Assembly (NCBI GenBank): GCA_034429215.1
Contig: DAOUGI010000103.1
Span: 1 to 64,000, forward strand
Direction of reading: 5' to 3'
DNA from: JAFGOG01 sp034429215
GTDB taxonomy: Bacteria; Chloroflexota; Anaerolineae; JAAYZQ01
Length of the DNA: 64,000 nt
The position numbers and the translations under genes were made by a program. A model generated the notes under the pieces. It made no database searches. It was not told the origin of the DNA and saw nothing but the letters and a program-made list of their open reading frames with translations. Positions 42,667 to 51,535 of the stretch are shown here, piece after piece (position 1 is the stretch's first letter; each line of letters begins with the position of its first letter).

Positions 42667-44088
42667 TTAGCTCGACCAGTCAAAAAGCTCCTCAGCGCCG
42701 GGTACCGGTCCGGGAATGACCTTGCCGGGGTTGAGGATATTCTTCGGATCGAGGGCCTGTTTGATAGCGGCCATAACGTTAATGGCGTCCGGGCCAAGGT
42801 CCTGCTCCAGGAATGCCCGTTTCAGGCTGCCGACGCCATGCTCGCCCGACAGGGTGCCGCCCAGCCGCAGTGCCACGCCAAAGATGTCGGCCGCGGCGCC
42901 CTTCATCTTTTCCACCTGCGCCGGGTCGCGCCTGTCGAACAGGATGTTGGGGTGCAAGTTGCCGTCGCCGGCGTGGCCAAAGATGGCAATGGGGACGCCC
43001 CGCTTGCGCGAGATCTCTTTGATGGCCGCTACCGCATCGGGGATGGCGCTGCGCGGGATCGAGATATCCTCACCCAGCTTGTTGGGCGACCGCCGGGCCA
43101 GGGACGGGCTGATTGCCCGCCGCGCCTGCCACAGAGCGGCCCGCTCGGTCTCGGTGCGGGCCACCTCGACTTCCCGGGCGCCGGTCGACCGGCAGATGTC
43201 GGCGATCGCCTCGATCTCGTCGGTGACCATCTTTTCGTTCATGCCGTCCGACTCGATGACCAGCATCGCCTCCACATCCAGCGGCAGGTTGAGGTGCATC
43301 GCCTCCTCGATGGTGGCGATAGTCGTCTCGTCCATCAGCTCGATGGTGGCCGGAGTAATACCGGTTGTCAGGATCTTGTTGACGCACACACTGGCATCGG
43401 CCAGGCGGGGAAAGACAGCCTTGGCGGTACGGGCAAACTTGGGCATGGGCAGCAGCTTCAGGATAAACTCGGTCATGACCCCCAGCGTTCCCTCCGAACC
43501 GACGAAAAGCTGCGTCAGGTTATAGCCGGTCACGTTCTTGATCGCCTTGCCGCCGGTCTCGATCACCCGTCCATCGGCAAGGACGACCGTCATGCCGCGC
43601 ACATAGTCGCTGGTCACGCCATACTTGAGGCAGCGCGGGCCGCCGGCATTGCACGCCGCGTTCCCGCCTATCGTGCTCTGCTTGATGCTGCTGGGGTCGG
43701 GCGGGTAAAAGAGGCCCTTCTTGGCCACCGCATCGGCCAGGTCTTGGGTGATAACCCCGGTTTCGACAGTGGCGGTAAAGTTCAGCTCGTCGATCTCGAT
43801 GATCCGGTTCATGCGGCACAGGTTGAGGGCGATGCCGCCGGTGAGCGGCACCGACGCCGCCGCAAGGCCCGAGGCCATGCCCCGCGGCACCACCGGGATC
43901 TCTTCGCGCCAGGCCAGTTTCATGATCTGGCTGACCTGCTCGGTGGTGTCGGGGCTGACCACGACTTCCGGGCGGCGCTCGGCAAAGGTGCCGTCGTAGG
44001 AATAGGCCACCAGATCTTCAGGGGCAGTCAGCACATGTTTTTTGCCGACGATGCTTTCCAGTTCTTTGAGGATGCGATTATCGATCAT
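42667..44088 (-). CDS. glcD: FAD-linked glycolate/D-lactate oxidase subunit
   Basis: A 473-aa VAO-type flavoprotein. FAD-binding blocks are PRGMASGLAAASVPLTGG, GGNAACNAGGPRCLKYGV and EGTLGVMTEF; the C-terminal domain ends with GTLSGEHGVGSLKRAFLEQD. It oxidises glycolate or D-lactate and hands electrons to the Fe-S subunit whose gene overlaps it (ATGA). With larA two genes upstream, D-lactate is the more likely substrate (inference). Confidence 0.93.
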   Translation of the reverse strand: MIDNRILKELESIVGKKHVLTAPEDLVAYSYDGTFAERRPEVVVSPDTTEQVSQIMKLAWREEIPVVPRGMASGLAAASVPLTGGIALNLCRMNRIIEIDELNFTATVETGVITQDLADAVAKKGLFYPPDPSSIKQSTIGGNAACNAGGPRCLKYGVTSDYVRGMTVVLADGRVIETGGKAIKNVTGYNLTQLFVGSEGTLGVMTEFILKLLPMPKFARTAKAVFPRLADASVCVNKILTTGITPATIELMDETTIATIEEAMHLNLPLDVEAMLVIESDGMNEKMVTDEIEAIADICRSTGAREVEVARTETERAALWQARRAISPSLARRSPNKLGEDISIPRSAIPDAVAAIKEISRKRGVPIAIFGHAGDGNLHPNILFDRRDPAQVEKMKGAAADIFGVALRLGGTLSGEHGVGSLKRAFLEQDLGPDAINVMAAIKQALDPKNILNPGKVIPGPVPGAEELFDWSS

Positions 44089-45413
44089 TTTTTCTGCTCC
44101 TGACGAATATCCCCGCTAGGGGGTCGGTAAGCTTGAGCCAGCAGTTGGCTGGGATGGACGACCTTCACTTTCAAGCCGTGCCGCTTGGCGCCCACGCCCA
44201 ATTGCATCTGGCAGCCGGGGCAGCCGCTGGCAATGATCTCGGCGCCGGTCTCGGCGACATTGGCCATTTTGCGATCCAGGACCGCCACCGAGGTGGCATA
44301 GTGAGTGACAAGCTGTGTGCCGGCCGAGCCGCAGCAGGTATCGGCGCCCCTCATCTCGACCAGGGTAACGCCGGCGGCGCGCAGCATGTCGCGCGGCTGC
44401 TTGCGGACGCCCTGGGCGCGGCACAGGTGGCACGGATCGTGATAGGTGACGACCGCATCCACCTTGCCGGCGGGCGGCCGGATGCCGATCTGAGCCAGGA
44501 ATTCGCTCACGTCACGCACCTTGGCCGCAAATTGCTTGGCCCGCTCGGCATAGACCGGGTCGTCGGCCAGCCAGTGGGGATATTCCTTGAGCGACGAGCC
44601 GCAGGTGGCACAGTCGGCAATGATCGCATCCACCGGCTGATCGAGCCCCAGGAACAGGTCAATATTGTGGCGGGCCATAGCCCGCGCCTCTTCCTTGTCG
44701 CCATAGCCGACCATCGGCATGCCACAGCACTTGACGCTCCGGGGGGTGACCACGTCACAGCCATTCTCGGCCAGCACCTCCACGGTTGCCTGGCAACCAT
44801 CGGCCAGCATAACCCCTTGAATACAGCCGAGAAAATAGGCAACGCCGGCCCGCCGCTCACCCTTGGCCTCGACGACAACAGGGATCCGGCGGCGAGCAAC
44901 ACGCACCGACATGTGATTGGGCAACATCCGTTCCATGTCGCGCAGCTGCTTGGGCAGGATCTTGGTGACGCCGACCCGGTTCACCACCTTGCGCAGGCCG
45001 GACCGGTCGTAGAGCATGACCGGTCTGGTGAGCGCCTCCAGCAGGCCGGTGCGAGGAAAGAGGCCGCGGAAAAGCACAGGCTTCACCAATGGCTGGCGCC
45101 GTGCCTGGTGGATTACGTAACGAGTGTTCAGGCACAGGTCGGCCGGCTTGATGCCCACCGGGCAGATATCGTTACAGGCCAGGCAGTCCAGGCACTTGTA
45201 CATGTGGTCGGTAAAATTGCCGGTCAGGTCCAGCTCGCCCGCGATCGCCTTGGTGACAAGTACCACCCGGCCGCGCGGCGATTCGGTCTCGCGCAGGCTC
45301 TCTTTATAAGTGGGGCACACCGACAGGCACAGCCCGCAGCGGATACAATGGTTTACTTCTTCTTCAGTTGGGGCTTCAAACCCTTCCCAGGCTGACCCTT
45401 TGTTAGCTTCCAT
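44085..45413 (-). CDS. glcF: Glycolate/lactate oxidase iron-sulfur subunit
   Basis: A 442-aa electron-transfer subunit: two [4Fe-4S] motifs (HCIRCGLCLSVCP and YKCLDCLACNDICP) and two CCG domains (SVKCCGMPM and ADTCCGSAGTQ), the heterodisulfide-reductase-like cofactor folds. It passes electrons from GlcD to the quinone pool. I start at 45413 (MEANKGSAWEGF), since the longer frame lacks a ribosome site and the conserved part begins soon after. Confidence 0.92.
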   Translation of the reverse strand: MEANKGSAWEGFEAPTEEEVNHCIRCGLCLSVCPTYKESLRETESPRGRVVLVTKAIAGELDLTGNFTDHMYKCLDCLACNDICPVGIKPADLCLNTRYVIHQARRQPLVKPVLFRGLFPRTGLLEALTRPVMLYDRSGLRKVVNRVGVTKILPKQLRDMERMLPNHMSVRVARRRIPVVVEAKGERRAGVAYFLGCIQGVMLADGCQATVEVLAENGCDVVTPRSVKCCGMPMVGYGDKEEARAMARHNIDLFLGLDQPVDAIIADCATCGSSLKEYPHWLADDPVYAERAKQFAAKVRDVSEFLAQIGIRPPAGKVDAVVTYHDPCHLCRAQGVRKQPRDMLRAAGVTLVEMRGADTCCGSAGTQLVTHYATSVAVLDRKMANVAETGAEIIASGCPGCQMQLGVGAKRHGLKVKVVHPSQLLAQAYRPPSGDIRQEQKK

Positions 45414-45447
45414 GTCTTCTTGGCTTTCTAGAGAGTTGGTATGGCGA

Positions 45448-46734
45448 CTACCCTTGCACAATAGGCAACGTCAACAGCGCGTGGGGCACCACGAGCAGAT
45501 CCAGGTTGCCGCCCAGCCTGTCGGCGACCAGGCGAAAGGCAGCGTCCATGGTGGGCGCAGCCAAGAACTTGGCCGAGCGGATCAGCCCTGGATCCTGCGC
45601 GCCGACGATGATGACGTCATTCTGCTCCAGTACCTTGGCCATGACAAAAGCTCGCTGCTGTCCGGGCGGGTAGCCGTTCTGGCGAGCATCGTCCAGGATA
45701 AATTGGATGCTGGGTGCATCCTGCATGGCCTTCAGGAAGCGCTGCTCACCCACGCCCTCGCCGGCGCCCTCACCGCACGGGGCGGGGGTGATGTAGAATC
45801 CACCCGGCTTGACCACCGCCGTTGGAGCGAAAAAGAGGTAGCTGGCTGCCCGGCTGGCCTGGTACAGATTGGCGTCCTTGGGATAGCCTGCGCCGGCCAC
45901 GGCCACGTCATACTGCTGCGGCACCGGCACCTCGTACAAGGTCCGGGCAAAGGCCACCAGCTCGTTAAAGGTGGCCTCCGGCTCGCCCGCGCGCACGCAT
46001 ACCACCCGTTTCCGATCGTCCTGGACGACATTGACGATGAACCGCAGGCCGGCCCGCCGCGCCGCTTCGGTAATGGCCTGGTGGAAGGGATTGCCCTCGG
46101 TGCGGCCCAGGCGGGTGCCGGGATGGTCGACCATGTGTGCGCCGTGGGTGTAGGCGATCATCGCCTCGCCGGCCGCGCCGACGGCCAGCGTCTTGCGCCC
46201 GCCGGAATAGCCGGCGTACTGGTGCGGCTCGACGATGCCGGTGGCGATCAGCAGGTCGGCTTCGTAGGCCGTCCTGTTCACCGACAGCGGGATACCGGTG
46301 TCGGTCGTGCCCAGGTCAACCAGCGCCGCAGGGTTCTGCGGCTCGCCGTCGATCACCCGGTAGCGGTTGATCACCGCTTGGCCCAGCTTGGCGACTTTTT
46401 CTTCCGGGGTGCTGGCCCGATGCATGCCGATGCCGCAAAGCAGAGTAATGTCTTTGTCACAGACACCGGCCGTTTCCAGCTCGGCCAGCAGCGGCGGCAC
46501 CAGCAGCGCGTCAGGGCTGGCCCGGGTGACGTCGGTAAAGACGATGCACACCCTGTCGCCCGGTTTCGCCAGCTCGCGCAGCGGCGGCGAATTCACCGGC
46601 TGGGCCACCGCCGCGGCTACCGCCGCCGGCACGTCCTCAATGGGCGACACCGTTTTCGATTCCACCACCGTGCCCCGCCAGCCGGCGGGCAGGTCGAAGG
46701 CTAGCTCTCCTTTGTCGAATGGGACTCGATACAT
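45448..46734 (-). CDS. larA: Nickel-pincer lactate racemase family protein
   Basis: A 428-aa LarA (DUF2088) homologue. It shows FTDVTRASPD near the N-terminus, LLCGIGMHRASTPEE, the substrate region PHQYAGYSGGRKTLAVGAAGEAMIAYTHGAHM and a C-terminal alpha/beta domain. LarA interconverts L- and D-lactate with a nickel-pincer nucleotide made by LarBCE, none of which is in the window. Paralogues act on other 2-hydroxyacids, so the substrate is probable, not proven. It heads the larA-glcF-glcD-pckA-malic enzyme unit, which supports lactate. AGGAGAG lies upstream of the ATG. Confidence 0.85.
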   Translation of the reverse strand: MYRVPFDKGELAFDLPAGWRGTVVESKTVSPIEDVPAAVAAAVAQPVNSPPLRELAKPGDRVCIVFTDVTRASPDALLVPPLLAELETAGVCDKDITLLCGIGMHRASTPEEKVAKLGQAVINRYRVIDGEPQNPAALVDLGTTDTGIPLSVNRTAYEADLLIATGIVEPHQYAGYSGGRKTLAVGAAGEAMIAYTHGAHMVDHPGTRLGRTEGNPFHQAITEAARRAGLRFIVNVVQDDRKRVVCVRAGEPEATFNELVAFARTLYEVPVPQQYDVAVAGAGYPKDANLYQASRAASYLFFAPTAVVKPGGFYITPAPCGEGAGEGVGEQRFLKAMQDAPSIQFILDDARQNGYPPGQQRAFVMAKVLEQNDVIIVGAQDPGLIRSAKFLAAPTMDAAFRLVADRLGGNLDLLVVPHALLTLPIVQG

Positions 46735-46777
46735 GCTGATTTGTCTCTCCTGGCACGCGCTGGCTGACAAACAACCA

Positions 46778-46799
46778 ACGCCCTGGCCTGGCAGGGCGT
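46778..46799 (-). promoter_or_regulatory. Hairpin in the larA leader
   Basis: ACGCCCT/AGGGCGT with an 8-base loop, between the promoter and the larA ATG. Function unknown. Confidence 0.3.
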
Positions 46800-46853
46800 C
46801 GCCGTCAATACAGCTCAAGCCGCCGTTGGCTCTGCACCGGTATCAATGGTCGC

Positions 46854-46882
46854 ATTATACCATAGGGCCAAACGGCCCACAA
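46854..46882 (-). promoter_or_regulatory. Promoter of the larA unit
   Basis: TTGTGG (46877-46882) and TATAAT (46854-46859), 17 bases apart on the minus strand, giving a leader of about 110 bases. Confidence 0.6.
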
Positions 46883-46931
46883 AAACAACAGCCGGCAAGG
46901 CCTGATGCCTGCCGCGCCGGCAGGCCACCTA

Positions 46932-47570
46932 TCAGCCTGGTTCCTGCCGCACTCTGGCTGCAAGCTGCCGGTAGGCTTGGGCTGCCCAAGGATGCATCGC
47001 CTTGTGCTTGTGCCGCAGATAGTCGAGATAATAGTATGCGGCCAGATCCAGGGACCGATCAACAGCTCCAGCCACTGCGGCCAGGTAGGGTGGGTCGCCG
47101 GCCTGATCCCACGCTATCTTGTCGGCCACGAAAACAACCTTGTCCAGCGGCGAGCTATCTGCCCTCAGCGTGGTGTGGCAGCCGATCGCCTCCAGAACCG
47201 GCCCATCGACGATGGCCAGGACCTCCTGGGCAATCACCGCCGACAGCTTCTGATGAACCAGCACAGGAGCCTGGCGCTCCTCCTCAAGCACTTTTACCCC
47301 CAGCATCTCGGCTACTTGCAGGTGATCGTCCCACGGCACGATGGCGCTGATATCGTGCAGCCACCCGGCAATCTCAGCGCTCCTGTCGTCCACTTCCCAA
47401 CGCCGCGCCAATCGTTGGGCCATGGCAGCGACCGGCTGGCAGTGATCGGCCGTGTCCTCGCGGCCGCGGCTCCTCAGGAGCGCCGCGACATCCGCAGGGA
47501 CGTTGCCCGTCCGTGTGAAATCGCCGACATAGGCAGCAAGAACTGGATGCATTTCAGGCCCTTTACTCAT
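46932..47570 (-). CDS. HD-domain phosphohydrolase, YqeK-like
   Basis: A 212-aa HD-domain protein. The metal motifs are HCQPVAAMAQRLA (His43), GWLHDISAIVPWD (HD 72-73), LVHQKLSA and the distal ADKIAWD, the order of YqeK enzymes that split diadenosine tetraphosphate symmetrically. The tail (YRQLAARVRQEPG) is helical. Its start overlaps the arfB stop by 8 bases. Substrate by family only. Confidence 0.8.
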   Translation of the reverse strand: MSKGPEMHPVLAAYVGDFTRTGNVPADVAALLRSRGREDTADHCQPVAAMAQRLARRWEVDDRSAEIAGWLHDISAIVPWDDHLQVAEMLGVKVLEEERQAPVLVHQKLSAVIAQEVLAIVDGPVLEAIGCHTTLRADSSPLDKVVFVADKIAWDQAGDPPYLAAVAGAVDRSLDLAAYYYLDYLRHKHKAMHPWAAQAYRQLAARVRQEPG

Positions 47571-47994
47571 CGGGGATATCGCGCCGCATCTGCTTCACGC
47601 CGCTGCGCTTGCGCTTGCCGCGCAGCCGCCGCTCGATCGACGCAGCCGTCGGATGGGTCGCCCGGCGGATCTTGCGCCGCTTGAGCGCCCCGCACACCAG
47701 CGCCTGGAAGCGGCCCACCACCTCCTCCCGGTTTCGCAACTGGCTGCGCTCTGACTGGGCCACCAGGTGCAGCACCCCGGCCGAGTCGATGTGTGCTGCC
47801 AGTCGCTCCTGTATCCGCGCGCGCTGATAGTCGGTCAGGCTGGGCGAGCCGGCCACGTCGAACAGCAACTCGACGCGGGTGGAAGTCTTTTGCACGTTCT
47901 GGCCGCCGGGCCCGCTGCTCCGTGAGAAACGAAAGCTCAGCTCGACCAGGGGGATGCTCAGTTGGTCGTTAACGGTTATATAGTCGGTGTCCAT
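47563..47994 (-). CDS. arfB: Peptidyl-tRNA hydrolase ArfB (ribosome rescue)
   Basis: A 143-aa release-factor-like protein with the GGQ loop (residues 30-32, SSGPGGQNVQKTSTRVEL) and a basic C-terminal tail (RRLRGKRKRSGVKQMRRD) that enters the empty mRNA channel. It frees stalled ribosomes on non-stop mRNAs. It lacks the codon-recognition domain of RF1/RF2. Cotranscribed with the YqeK-like gene. Confidence 0.93.
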   Translation of the reverse strand: MDTDYITVNDQLSIPLVELSFRFSRSSGPGGQNVQKTSTRVELLFDVAGSPSLTDYQRARIQERLAAHIDSAGVLHLVAQSERSQLRNREEVVGRFQALVCGALKRRKIRRATHPTAASIERRLRGKRKRSGVKQMRRDIPDE

Positions 47995-48003
47995 CCGGTC
48001 CGG

Positions 48004-48894
48004 TTAGTCGAGCATAGACGGCCCGTACGGCTCCCGGCGGGGCTTCCACTCGGTCGGATTGCCCCATTCGGTCGCCTTCCACGGCATGTTCTGCGGCTGG
48101 ACCAGCGGCAGCACCTCGCGGAAGAGCTCGATCCGTTCCGGCCCGGTCATCGGCGTAAAGGTCTCGGCCACGGCCAGGTCGGCCTCCAGCTCGGCCAGGG
48201 TGGAACAGCCGGCGATGACGGTGGCCAGTGGCAGCGCCAGAGCATAGCGCAGCGCCCGGTCGGCCAGGCCTGCCAGCTTTTTGTAAGCGAAAACCTTCAT
48301 GCCGATCACACCAACGCCCTGCCTGGCCGCCACCGGCAGAAACTCTTCGGCAAAGCTGTAGATGAAATGGTCCAGCACCGACACGGCTACCAGCACCGTA
48401 TCAAAGGGGAAGCGGCGCAGCGCCTCAACCTGAATCTGGGGGTCGACGTGGCCGCTGATGCTGATAAAGCGCACCAGGCCCTCGTCACGGGCCTGGACGG
48501 CCGCTTCCAGGGCGCCGCCTTTGCCGGTCATCTTGTCCAGCCGCTCGAAATCCCAAACGTTGTGCAGCCGCCACTCGTCGACGTGATCGGTCTGGAGCCG
48601 CTTCAGGCTCTGCTCGAGCTGGCGGCGGGCGCCGTCACGGGTGGTATCCCACGTCTTGGTGGCGATCCACATCTCGCTGCGGCGATGGGCAGCCACCAGG
48701 CCGACCCGTTCTTCGGATTGGCCCTGGGAATAGATCCAGGCCGTGTCAAAGTAGCGAATGCCTCGCTCCAGCGCCGTGTTGAGGATCTCGACGGCCTGAT
48801 CCCGGCTGCAGCCTTCCTCGTCAACGATCCGCTGAGAGCCAAAGCTCAGGATGGGGACCGACATGCCGGTCTTGCCAAGAGGTCGCGTTTCCAT
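48004..48894 (-). CDS. Aldo/keto reductase
   Basis: A 296-aa TIM-barrel oxidoreductase. It starts METRPLGKTGMSVPILSFGSQRIV; the catalytic tyrosine lies in YFDTAWIYSQGQSEERVG and the conserved lysine in WIATKTWDT, with the NADPH region ALPLATVIAGCS. A variant of the usual barrel is the histidine segment SISGHVDPQ. Aldehyde or ketone substrate unknown; with a BMC aldolase in the genome, lactaldehyde reduction is one option but purely speculative. It follows a dispersed palindrome. Confidence 0.85.
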   Translation of the reverse strand: METRPLGKTGMSVPILSFGSQRIVDEEGCSRDQAVEILNTALERGIRYFDTAWIYSQGQSEERVGLVAAHRRSEMWIATKTWDTTRDGARRQLEQSLKRLQTDHVDEWRLHNVWDFERLDKMTGKGGALEAAVQARDEGLVRFISISGHVDPQIQVEALRRFPFDTVLVAVSVLDHFIYSFAEEFLPVAARQGVGVIGMKVFAYKKLAGLADRALRYALALPLATVIAGCSTLAELEADLAVAETFTPMTGPERIELFREVLPLVQPQNMPWKATEWGNPTEWKPRREPYGPSMLD

Positions 48895-48928
48895 CTTTAG
48901 ATTCCTCCTTGAAAAATGGCCTGCTCTT

Positions 48929-48946
48929 CGCGGACCACAGTCCGCG
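48929..48946. repeat. Dispersed palindrome, copy 1
   Basis: CGCGGACCACAGTCCGCG followed by TCCGG, between the GH4 and aldo/keto reductase genes. Copies 2 and 3 are at 54381-54398 and 54446-54465. Confidence 0.6.
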
Positions 48947-48969
48947 TCCGGTAGAGCGGCCCGCCCTCA

Positions 48970-50346
48970 TCAACGAAACTGGGGCAAATACTCAGCCTGT
49001 TCGGCCAGATAGGTGTCCAGAATGGCGCGGGCGGTGTCGAGGTCGTTGATGCACGGGTCGAGGGCCAGAGCTTGCAGGGCCGTCTGGTAGTCGCCGGTGG
49101 CGGCGGCGTCGACGGCCAGGCTGGCCACGGCAATCTCGCGGCGGCACAGCTCGGCGACCATCTCGGGCAGTGGCCCCATATTCAGCCCATGGATCTCTTC
49201 CCCACTGATCAAGGCCGGCAGCTCGACGATGGCATCATCAGGCAGGTTAGGGATGCACCCCCGGTTGGAAATGTTGACGGCCGGCCGATAGACCGGCACG
49301 CCGCCGGCCAGTCCTTCGATAACCTCGACGGCGCCGTCGCCGCGCGCCTCGCGGAGGGGCTCGATCGGGGCATCCTGGCGAACCATAGCCTCGATGGCGC
49401 GCCATTTCTCGTCACGCCGCCGGGCAGCCCCCTCCCAGTCATACAGGTACAGGTTATACTTTTCCCAGGGCCGCGTCTGCGGGTCATGACACCAGGGCAG
49501 GTACTCGTCCAGGTGGCTGTCGCCGGGCACCGGGCAGAGGCCGGTCACATCCATGACGGCGCGGGTCAGCGGCTCAAAACCGGCCGGCAGGGCTGCCAGA
49601 GCCTGGCTGAAGGCAGGGTACAGGTCTTCCCCGGTTCGCCGGTCGCGCACGTCGAGAATCCAGGTAAAGTGGTTGAGCCCGGCAGCCTTCACCTCAACCA
49701 GCGCCTCGGCCTGGCGCGCCACCTGGCCGGCCAGCGTCCAGATTTCGGGGTCGGCGTTGCTGTTCACGCCGGTTGGCACGGTGATGCCCAGGCGGTCGGC
49801 CAGCGCCACGCCGGCCAGCATGTAGGCGATGGCAAGCTGGTGGCACAGCCCGACCGACCTGATCAGGCTGTAGCGGCTGACGGCCAGGCACAACCGGGGC
49901 AGCGGGTTAGAAAAGTTGATGAACCAGGCGTTGGGACACAGCCGCTCCATGTCGCGGGCGATAGCCAGCATTTCCGGCACCTGGCGCAGGGTGTGGGCCA
50001 GTCCGCCGGGACCGCCGTTCTCGCCGTAGGGCTGGCGCACGCCAAACTGGAGTGGGATCTCCCAATCGCGCCGCCACAGCCCTTCGCGCGGGCCGGCCTC
50101 GATCGACACGATGACAAAATCGGCGCCGGGCAGCGCCTCGTCACGATGGGTAGAGCTCTCGATCGTCAGCCCGGCGCCCCACTCACGATCCAGCCGGCGG
50201 GCCAGGGCGTCGATTAGGTCCAGACCCTCGCGGTTGAGATCCACCAGGGCCAGGGTGCCGCCCCGAAGCCGAGGGCTGCGCACCAGGGTAGACAGCGTCC
50301 CCAAGCCAAACGCAGCGCTTCCGGCGCCAATAATCACCACCTTCAT
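48970..50346 (-). CDS. NAD-dependent glycoside hydrolase family 4
   Basis: A 458-aa GH4 enzyme (MelA/alpha-glucosidase/alpha-galacturonidase group). N-terminal NAD fold (MKVVIIGAGSAAFG), the metal and NAD residues in FSNPLPRL, GLCHQ (Cys168, His169 for Mn2+) and GLNHFTWI. GH4 enzymes cleave glycosides by NAD-dependent oxidation at C3 and elimination; unlike the 6-phospho-specific types, which sugar it uses cannot be read. Its ATG (50346) overlaps the Nudix stop (ATGA), which sets the start. Confidence 0.9.
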   Translation of the reverse strand: MKVVIIGAGSAAFGLGTLSTLVRSPRLRGGTLALVDLNREGLDLIDALARRLDREWGAGLTIESSTHRDEALPGADFVIVSIEAGPREGLWRRDWEIPLQFGVRQPYGENGGPGGLAHTLRQVPEMLAIARDMERLCPNAWFINFSNPLPRLCLAVSRYSLIRSVGLCHQLAIAYMLAGVALADRLGITVPTGVNSNADPEIWTLAGQVARQAEALVEVKAAGLNHFTWILDVRDRRTGEDLYPAFSQALAALPAGFEPLTRAVMDVTGLCPVPGDSHLDEYLPWCHDPQTRPWEKYNLYLYDWEGAARRRDEKWRAIEAMVRQDAPIEPLREARGDGAVEVIEGLAGGVPVYRPAVNISNRGCIPNLPDDAIVELPALISGEEIHGLNMGPLPEMVAELCRREIAVASLAVDAAATGDYQTALQALALDPCINDLDTARAILDTYLAEQAEYLPQFR

Positions 50347-50924
50347 AGTTTCAGAACCTCTGCGATCAGATCGTGGGCGACGGCGCGGAACGGCCCCCAG
50401 TCGCCCCAAGTGCGGACCACGCTTCGCAGGTGATCGGCCACAACCGGCAGCCCGGCCGGCTCGATCCAGCACAGCTCGGAGATAGCCTCGCAGGCGTCCT
50501 GGGTGACCGGTATCGCGTCGTCGTCCATCTGCAGGAGAAAGATGTAGGAATCAAAGGGGATCGTCTGCTCGGCATGGCGCAGCGCATAGTGGACGAGGCC
50601 GGGCATGGACACCGGCAGCAGGTGCAGGCCCAGCTCTTCCCACTGCTCGCGGGCCAAGGCATCCAGAACCGGCTCGCCCCAAAAAACGCCGCCGGTGGGC
50701 AGCCGGTAGGTCGCCGGCGGATAGTGCTCCTTGCTGTGAACCAACAGCCGCCCATCCGGGCGCCGGACGAGCATGACCACCTCAGCGCGGCGGACAAACG
50801 CCTTCACCTGCCACCAGTAGGCGTACCCCTTCTCGTCCAGTTGGAATTGGCAGCCGCGCTGCAGCGTCGGGCCATACTGGGCGATCAGCGCCTCGATTTC
50901 AGCCGGGTCGAACTGTGGTTGCAT
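50343..50924 (-). CDS. Nudix hydrolase
   Basis: A 193-aa Nudix protein. The box is GGVFWGEPVLDALAREQWEELGL (pattern G-x5-E-x7-RE-x2-EE-x-GL), flanked by a typical barrel strand (VVMLVRRPDGRLLVHSKE). It hydrolyses a nucleoside diphosphate linked to something; the substrate is not predictable. It overlaps the GH4 gene by four bases, so the pair is coupled. It lies downstream of the leuD-like gene by 70 bases. Confidence 0.85.
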   Translation of the reverse strand: MQPQFDPAEIEALIAQYGPTLQRGCQFQLDEKGYAYWWQVKAFVRRAEVVMLVRRPDGRLLVHSKEHYPPATYRLPTGGVFWGEPVLDALAREQWEELGLHLLPVSMPGLVHYALRHAEQTIPFDSYIFLLQMDDDAIPVTQDACEAISELCWIEPAGLPVVADHLRSVVRTWGDWGPFRAVAHDLIAEVLKL

Positions 50925-50994
50925 GCTCGTCAGGTCGCAAGGTCACGGGGCGCCACGCCGGCCCGCAGCCGGCATGGCGCCCCAGGGTCACACC

Positions 50995-51531
50995 TCAACC
51001 CTTTTCCAACGTTTTGCCGTAGGCGAACAGGTCGCCAGCCTGGTAGATGTCCATCTGCACCTTGGAAAAGGGCTCGCCCTGGAACACCGTCTGGCCGTTC
51101 AACACCAGGCGCCCGGTCTCCAGGTCAACTTCCAGCAGGTCGCCGGCCTTGAGCTGCTCGTGGATGCGGGTCAGGTCAGGCAGGGTGACGATCGGAAAGC
51201 CGCTGTTGATAGCGTTCCGTTTGTAGATAGCGCCATAGCTCTCGGCGACGATGGCGCCGATGCCCAGGGCGCGGAAACAATCGACCGCCTGCTGGCGGCT
51301 GGAGCCGGCCCCAAAGTTCTTGCCGGCCAGGACGATATCGCCCGGGTGGGCCCTTTTGGCAAAATCCTCCCAACCCTTCAGGTTGTCCAGCGCATACTGG
51401 CCCATCTTGGCCACTTCGGTAATGGCCAGGTAGCGGTTGTGAAAGATCATGTCGGTGTCGATGTCGTCGTACAGCCGGCCGTCGGGCATAGTGAGCACCC
51501 AGATGCGGCCTTGGATTCGTGTTTCTGCCAT
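50995..51531 (-). CDS. leuD: LeuD-family hydro-lyase small subunit
   Basis: A 178-aa swivel-domain subunit of the aconitase superfamily (IPMI/homoaconitase type). Motifs: DDIDTDMIFHNRYL and GKNFGAGSSRQQAVDCFRALGI, the substrate-binding loop; the C-terminal strand region is LLEVDLETGRLVLNG. I start at 51531, preceded by GGGGGA, instead of the longer frame. It forms the enzyme with the large subunit 5 bases upstream. In this operon, without leuA or leuB, the pair is more likely an aconitase-like or related hydroxyacid isomerase than a leucine enzyme (inference). Confidence 0.9.
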   Translation of the reverse strand: MAETRIQGRIWVLTMPDGRLYDDIDTDMIFHNRYLAITEVAKMGQYALDNLKGWEDFAKRAHPGDIVLAGKNFGAGSSRQQAVDCFRALGIGAIVAESYGAIYKRNAINSGFPIVTLPDLTRIHEQLKAGDLLEVDLETGRLVLNGQTVFQGEPFSKVQMDIYQAGDLFAYGKTLEKG

Positions 51532-51535
51532 TTCG

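Noticed and set aside
42481..44103. 540-aa open frame antisense to glcD/pckA
   Set aside because: Low-information Arg/His/Gly-rich translation without recognisable motifs, opposite two well-conserved genes.
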